Positions 6,512 through 9,497 of a DNA stretch of 9,497 nt are shown piece after piece (position 1 is the first letter of the stretch; each line of letters starts with the position of its first letter). Made by a program: the position numbers and the translations under genes. Below the pieces are notes generated by a model. The model made no database searches. It had not been told where the DNA came from and saw nothing but the letters and a program-made list of their open reading frames with translations. The stretch comes from an uncultured Collinsella sp. (GTDB lineage Bacteria; Actinomycetota; Coriobacteriia; Coriobacteriales; Coriobacteriaceae), in NCBI GenBank assembly GCA_900751695.1, contig CAADSS010000092.1, forward strand, positions 1 to 9,497. Reading direction: 5' to 3'.

Positions 6512-6559
6512 GTGTGCCCTATTGCACACATTTAACGGGCGCCCCGGTCGGAGCACCCG
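6512..6559 (-). promoter_or_regulatory. Two tandem hairpins in the rplK-rplA gap
   Basis: On the - strand the first is CGGGTGCTCC / GGGGCGCCCG with a GACC loop (6559-6536; 10 pairs, two of them G-U). The second is GTGTGC / GCACAC with a 6-nt loop (6529-6512). Neither has a good U-tract, so they look more like processing, stability or attenuation structures than a full terminator. Confidence 0.4.
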
Positions 6560-6578
6560 CCGTTACCATAAGAAATCG

Positions 6579-7007
6579 CTACTCAGCGATGGTGACGCCC
6601 ATGGAACGGGCGGTACCGGCGATGATCTTCTTGGCGGCGTCAATGTCGTTGGCATTGAGGTCCGGCATCTTGATCTCGGCGATCTTGGTGAGCTGCTCCT
6701 GGGAGAGCTGACCAACCTTGTCAGCCTGGGGCTTAGCGGAACCAGACTTGAGGTTCAGCTCCTTCTTGATAAGGTGAGCCGCCGGCGGGGTCTTGGTGAT
6801 GAAGGAGAAGGACTTGTCCTCGTAGACAGAGATCTCAACGGGGATGATGTCACCCTTCTTGTCCTGCGTCTCGGCGTTAAAGGCCTGGCAGAACTGCATG
6901 ATGTTCACGCCAGCAGCGCCCAGGGCGGGGCCGACGGGAGGAGCGGGGTTTGCTGCACCAGCAGGAATCTGGAGCTTAATGACGTTGGCAACCTTCTTCT
7001 CAGCCAT
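6579..7007 (-). CDS. rplK: 50S ribosomal protein L11
   Basis: L11 forms the base of the GTPase-associated stalk on 23S rRNA, where elongation factors and thiopeptides act. The 142 residues equal the E. coli length. The N-terminal domain shows IKLQIPAGAANPAPPVGPAL and GVNIMQFCQAFNA; the C-terminal RNA-binding domain shows IAEIKMPDLNANDIDAAKKI and GTARSMGV. Two ATGs are possible (7013 and 7007). GAAAGGA at 7020-7014 abuts the first but is 6 nt from the second, so MAEKK at 7007 is the start. It follows nusG after 120 nt and is cotranscribed with rplA. Confidence 0.97.
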   Translation of the reverse strand: MAEKKVANVIKLQIPAGAANPAPPVGPALGAAGVNIMQFCQAFNAETQDKKGDIIPVEISVYEDKSFSFITKTPPAAHLIKKELNLKSGSAKPQADKVGQLSQEQLTKIAEIKMPDLNANDIDAAKKIIAGTARSMGVTIAE

Positions 7008-7127
7008 GGTCATTCCTTTCGAATCACGAGTGTGAAGTACTTGCTATATCGTAAGCACGCACGTGTTAGAAGCACTCCTGAGATGAGCAGTCACAGAAGA
7101 AGCACGCTCGCGCGAACGGACGAAAAC
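7008..7127 (-). promoter_or_regulatory. nusG-rplK intergenic leader
   Basis: This 120-nt gap is long for an operon that is otherwise tight at secE-nusG. On the - strand it holds a GC-rich 5-bp hairpin (CGTTC/GAGCG) followed by TGCTTCTTCTG soon after the nusG stop. A hairpin GTGCTT/AAGTAC (7058-7037) lies nearer rplK. A weak promoter-like TTCTAA-17-TATAGC overlaps the second hairpin. An L11 leader with its own promoter or an L1 site would be expected here, but nothing decisive is seen. Confidence 0.3.
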
Positions 7128-7664
7128 TTAAGCGATGACAGCGACCTGGTTAAAGTCGAGCTCGACCGGCGTCTCGCGGCCAAAGATCATCAGCGTGACC
7201 TTGAGCTTGCCAGCCTCGGTGTTAACCTCGGAGACCTTGCCATCAAAGTCGGTAAGCGGGCCATCGGTGACGCGGACGGACGTACCGACCTCAATATCAA
7301 CCGAGGTGCGCTTGGGCGAATCGCCCTTACCGGGACGACGAGTCATCTTGTTGTACTCGTCGCGGGAAAGCGGAGCGGGCTTGCCGTTGCCGCCTAGGAA
7401 ACCGGTGACGCCAGGCGTGTTACGAACACACGTCCAAGCATCGTCATCCATCTCCATGCGGACCAGGACATAACCCGGGAAGATCTTGGAATCCTTGGTC
7501 TCACGCTTGCCACCCTCTTTAATCTCGGTGACGCGCTCCATAGGAATCTCGATATCAAAGATACGGTCCTGCATGCCCATAGTCTCGATGCGATGCTCGA
7601 GATCGGACTTAACGCGGTTCTCGTATCCAGAGTAAGTGTGAACGACGTACCAACGCTTAGACAT
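7128..7664 (-). CDS. nusG: Transcription termination/antitermination factor NusG
   Basis: NusG binds the RNA polymerase clamp, affects pausing, and links RNA polymerase to Rho or to the ribosome. The 178 residues form the standard two-domain protein. The NGN domain (about 1-115) has KRWYVVHTYSGYENRV, IFPGYVLVRM and RNTPGVTGFLG. A basic linker (RRPGKGDSPKR) follows, then a KOW domain (about 126-178) with G-x-V-x-V-x-DGPLTDFDGKV. There is no insert of the kind found in some actinobacterial NusG proteins. GAGGGG lies 7 nt before the ATG and inside the end of secE; only 3 nt separate the secE stop from this start, so translation is coupled. Confidence 0.97.
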   Translation of the reverse strand: MSKRWYVVHTYSGYENRVKSDLEHRIETMGMQDRIFDIEIPMERVTEIKEGGKRETKDSKIFPGYVLVRMEMDDDAWTCVRNTPGVTGFLGGNGKPAPLSRDEYNKMTRRPGKGDSPKRTSVDIEVGTSVRVTDGPLTDFDGKVSEVNTEAGKLKVTLMIFGRETPVELDFNQVAVIA

Positions 7665-7667
7665 GGT

Positions 7668-8006
7668 TTAGCCCCTCAATCCAGAGAACAGAGCAAGAGC
7701 CTCGCCAAAGCCAGCATCGAGCAGAGCGATGACGACGCCGACGACGATCAGAGAAGCGCAAACAACAACCGAGTAGTTCACGAGCTCCTTCTTATCGGGC
7801 CACGTGACACGCTTCATCTCGGACTTGACCGAAGCGAAATACTTCTTGGTGCGGGCGAAGAAACCAGGCTTCTCGTTCTTCTTGGACTTCGCAGCCTTCT
7901 CGTTCTTCTTGGCAACGGCCTTCTTGGCCTCAACCTTGGAGTTGGCGGCAGCTTTGTTGGCAGGTGCCGGCTGCTGAGCCTTCTTCTTGTTCTTCTTGTT
8001 GGCCAT
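7668..8006 (-). CDS. secE: Preprotein translocase subunit SecE
   Basis: SecE is the clamp-like membrane subunit that stabilises SecY in the Sec channel. The 112 residues start with about 50 residues rich in Lys, Ala and Asn, likely disordered and cytosolic. The conserved amphipathic helix follows (YFASVKSEMKRVTWPDKKEL, about 56-75), then a single membrane span (about 77-99). The one-span form is typical outside Proteobacteria. The Lys/Ala-rich extension is longer than the roughly 60-aa minimal SecE. GGAGGT at 8019-8014, 7 nt before the ATG, fixes the start. nusG follows after 3 nt. Confidence 0.95.
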   Translation of the reverse strand: MANKKNKKKAQQPAPANKAAANSKVEAKKAVAKKNEKAAKSKKNEKPGFFARTKKYFASVKSEMKRVTWPDKKELVNYSVVVCASLIVVGVVIALLDAGFGEALALFSGLRG

Positions 8007-8029
8007 TTGGGTTACCTCCGCGCAATGCG

Positions 8030-8059
8030 CTTATACATGAGTAAACCGTAAGCCCCCAA
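8030..8059 (-). promoter_or_regulatory. Possible internal promoter for secE
   Basis: On the - strand TTGGGG (8059-8054) and TATAAG (8035-8030; one mismatch to TATAAT) are 18 bp apart, just upstream of the secE Shine-Dalgarno. The -35 matches at only three positions and overlaps a terminator-like hairpin. It would allow secE-nusG-rplK-rplA to be expressed apart from rpmG and the tRNA. Confidence 0.35.
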
Positions 8060-8073
8060 GTGGGAGCTTACGG
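8046..8073 (-). terminator. Terminator-like hairpin between tRNA-Trp and secE
   Basis: Arms 8046-8057 and 8062-8073 pair over 12 positions with one mismatch around an AAGT loop. On the - strand the stem is followed by TTTACTC, a short U-tract. It lies 9 nt after the tRNA 3' end, so it could end the rpmG-tRNA transcript, reduce read-through to secE, or mark the 3' processing site. Confidence 0.55.
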
Positions 8074-8082
8074 AATAATGAC

Positions 8083-8158
8083 TGGCACGCCAGGAAGGAC
8101 TCGAACCCTCAACACTCGGTTTTGGAGACCGATGCTCTACCAATTGAACTACTGGCGT
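8083..8158 (-). tRNA. trnW: tRNA-Trp (anticodon CCA)
   Basis: A complete 76-nt cloverleaf: acceptor ACGCCAG/CTGGCGT, D arm GTTC/GAGC, anticodon stem TCGGT/ACCGA with loop CTCCAAA (anticodon CCA, tryptophan), T arm GAGGG-TTCGAGT-CCTTC, discriminator G and an encoded 3' CCA. It sits 13 nt after rpmG, in the tuf-rpmG-trnW-secE order common in bacteria, and is probably cut from the rpmG transcript. Confidence 0.97.
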
Positions 8159-8171
8159 ATGTGACTAGAGA

Positions 8172-8321
8172 CTAGCGAGTCTCTTTGTGCAGCGTGTGGT
8201 GACGGCACCAGGGGCAATACTTCTTGATCTCCATACGATCAGGCATGGTCGACTTGTTCTTGGTGGTCGTATAGTTGCGGCGCTTGCACTCAGTGCACGC
8301 AAGAGTAACTAGAGTACGCAT
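8172..8321 (-). CDS. rpmG: 50S ribosomal protein L33
   Basis: A 49-residue zinc-ribbon protein of the large subunit, near the E site. The reading frame starts MRTLVTLACTECKRRNYTTT and ends HHTLHKETR. C9-x-x-C12 and C36-PW-C39 are the two zinc-binding pairs, so this is the zinc-dependent (C+) form; many bacteria also keep a cysteine-free paralogue used under zinc limitation. A GAAAGGT at 8337-8331 lies 9 nt before the ATG. It is the first gene after a strong promoter, with tRNA-Trp 13 nt downstream. Confidence 0.96.
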   Translation of the reverse strand: MRTLVTLACTECKRRNYTTTKNKSTMPDRMEIKKYCPWCRHHTLHKETR

Positions 8322-8366
8322 GTATCCTGAACCTTTCATTTCCGCCCCGTACGGGCACGAGTTGTT

Positions 8367-8396
8367 ACTTTATCAGCTCCACGTAAGTGCTGTCAA
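8367..8396 (-). promoter_or_regulatory. Main promoter of the rpmG-trnW-secE-nusG-rplKA block
   Basis: On the - strand a perfect -35 TTGACA (8396-8391) and a -10 TAAAGT (8372-8367) are separated by 18 bp. Transcription would start near 8360, giving a leader of about 40 nt. That leader contains the 10-bp palindrome CCCGTACGGG at 8346-8355. The box quality and position directly before rpmG make this the likely housekeeping promoter. Confidence 0.7.
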
Positions 8397-8541
8397 TGAA
8401 AACCTCGAGTCAATTGGTTCTCGGTGGATCCATTCATATTTGGAACACATCAATGAAGCCATCGAGAGCTAATCGACGGTGCATCCAGGACCATTATCGA
8501 TCCTCTCGACACCAGCAACGGCTCAATATCCATTGCAGAAA
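8397..8541. other. Spacer between tuf terminator and rpmG promoter
   Basis: About 145 nt with lower GC than its surroundings and no convincing gene on either strand. The only structure seen is a 7-bp inverted repeat, TCGAGAG (8462-8468) and CTCTCGA (8503-8509), with 34 nt between. It could be upstream promoter DNA or a regulator site, but nothing specific is recognised. Confidence 0.4.
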
Positions 8542-8573
8542 AGAACCCGGCACCCATATAAGTGCCGGGTTCT
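8536..8573 (-). terminator. Intrinsic terminator of tuf
   Basis: A perfect 12-bp inverted repeat, AGAACCCGGCAC (8542-8553) and GTGCCGGGTTCT (8562-8573), with an 8-nt loop. On the - strand it is followed by TTTCTGC, a short U-rich end. It begins 27 nt after the tuf stop, so tuf and the rpmG block are separate transcription units. Confidence 0.85.
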
Positions 8574-8600
8574 CTAAGTCAGCTATATCAAAGAGCTAAT

Positions 8601-9497
8601 TTACTCAATGATCGTGGAGACGATGCCCGAACCGACGGTGTGGCCACCCTCGCGGATAGCGAAGCGCAGGCCCTCCTCCATGGCGATCGGGTGGATGAGG
8701 TCGCCCTCGATGGTGATGTGGTCACCAGGCATAGCCATCTCGGTGCCCTCGGGGAGCTTGACCGTACCGGTAACGTCGGTGGTACGGAAGTAGAACTGAG
8801 GACGATAACCATCGAAGAACGGGGTGTGACGGCCGCCCTCCTCCTTGGTCAGAACGTAGATCTCGCCGGTGAACTTGGTGTGCGGGGTAACCGAACCGGG
8901 CTTGCAGAGAACCTGGCCGCGCTCGATGTCCTCGCGCTTGATGCCGCGGAGCAGCAGACCGACGTTGTCGCCAGCCTCGCAGAAGTCCATGGACTTACGG
9001 AACATCTCGATACCGGTAACGACGGTGTTCTGGGTATCCTTGATGCCGACGATCTCGACGGGCTCGTTGAGCTTGAGCTCACCGCGCTCGACACGGCCGG
9101 TAGCAACGGTACCACGGCCGGAGATGGTCATAACGTCCTCAACGGCCATCAGGAACGGGAGGTCGTTGTTACGAGCAGGCGTCGGGATGTACTCGTCGAC
9201 GGCCTTCATGAGCTCGCGGATAGCGTCCATCCACTTGGCGTCGCCCTCGAGAGCGCCCAGAGCGGAACCACGGATGACGGGGATGTCGTCGCCGGGGAAA
9301 TCGTACTCGGAGAGGAGCTCACGGGTCTCCATCTCGACGAGGTCGATGAGCTCGTCATCGTCGACCATGTCGCACTTGTTCAGGAAGACGACGATGTAGG
9401 GAACGCCGACCTGACGGGCGAGCAGGATGTGCTCGCGGGTCTGAGCCATGGGGCCGTCGGTAGCGGCGATGACCAGGATAGCGCCGTCCATCTGAGC
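8601..9497 (-). CDS. tuf: Translation elongation factor Tu (5' partial)
   Basis: EF-Tu delivers aminoacyl-tRNA to the ribosomal A site as a GTP complex. The frame runs off the right edge; the first whole codons read AQMDGAILV, about residue 96 of the E. coli protein. The P-loop, switch regions and DCPGH motif therefore lie outside. Visible are the end of the G domain (FLNKCD, the guanine-specificity motif, and GSALGALEGD), domain 2 (ISGRGTVATGRVERG, the tRNA- and effector-contacting barrel) and domain 3 (SVTPHTKFTGEIYVLTKEEG, GGRHTPFF and YRPQFYFRTTDVTG). The C-terminal 298 residues are complete and end at TAA 8603-8601. The ATG at 9491 is internal Met, not the start. A terminator follows the gene. 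Confidence 0.98.
   Translation of the reverse strand, partial: AQMDGAILVIAATDGPMAQTREHILLARQVGVPYIVVFLNKCDMVDDDELIDLVEMETRELLSEYDFPGDDIPVIRGSALGALEGDAKWMDAIRELMKAVDEYIPTPARNNDLPFLMAVEDVMTISGRGTVATGRVERGELKLNEPVEIVGIKDTQNTVVTGIEMFRKSMDFCEAGDNVGLLLRGIKREDIERGQVLCKPGSVTPHTKFTGEIYVLTKEEGGRHTPFFDGYRPQFYFRTTDVTGTVKLPEGTEMAMPGDHITIEGDLIHPIAMEEGLRFAIREGGHTVGSGIVSTIIE

Noticed and set aside
5946..7397. A 483-codon open frame on the + strand across rplA, rplK and part of nusG
   Set aside because: It is antisense to three certain genes, crosses their intergenic regions, and gives a Leu/Gly/Val/Asp-rich product with no recognisable domain. Strong codon bias in highly expressed high-GC genes removes stops from the opposite strand.
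8275..8599. Small + strand frames in the rpmG-tuf gap as possible small genes
   Set aside because: They overlap rpmG, its promoter and the tuf terminator, lack ribosome binding sites, and have compositions unlike proteins.

Overview
The window is about 60% GC. Its protein sequences and gene order suggest a Coriobacteriia (Actinomycetota) chromosome, most like Collinsella or a close gut relative. This is judged from recognition alone: a sortase-anchored 5'-nucleotidase, the arrangement of the tuf-rpmG-tRNA-Trp-secE-nusG-rplK-rplA block, and a GGGGACA-type palindromic repeat. No database search supports the genus name.

The left half (1-5628) reads on the + strand. It starts inside a large secreted metallophosphatase/5'-nucleotidase with a C-terminal LAATG sorting signal (5' end cut by the window edge), followed by a strong hairpin. 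Next come a compact MscS-type mechanosensitive channel and then a two-gene unit joined by an ATGA overlap. The first gene of that unit encodes a signal-less protein with a BMP (PnrA/Med-type) ligand-binding domain behind a ParB/sulfiredoxin-like N-terminal domain. The second encodes a metallophosphoesterase whose first metal motif is D-x-E rather than D-x-H. This coupled pair is the least understood and most interesting content.

Between the convergent halves (5629-5753) lie a 33-nt palindrome and a bidirectional-looking terminator. One arm of the palindrome recurs just after the MscS gene.

The right half (5754-9497) reads on the - strand and is core translation and secretion machinery, in transcription order: tuf (EF-Tu, 5' end off the window), a terminator, a near-consensus promoter, rpmG (L33, zinc-binding form), tRNA-Trp (CCA anticodon), a terminator-like hairpin, secE, nusG, rplK (L11) and rplA (L1). 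rpmG (49 aa) and the tRNA are called from the sequence. The Shine-Dalgarno positions put the L1 and L11 starts at the second of two nearby ATGs. The rplK-rplA gap holds three successive hairpins, one directly beside the rplA Shine-Dalgarno, which is a candidate site for L1 feedback control. The block ends after rplA, so rplJ/rplL are not next to it.

I see no CRISPR array, insertion sequence, phage or defence cassette.
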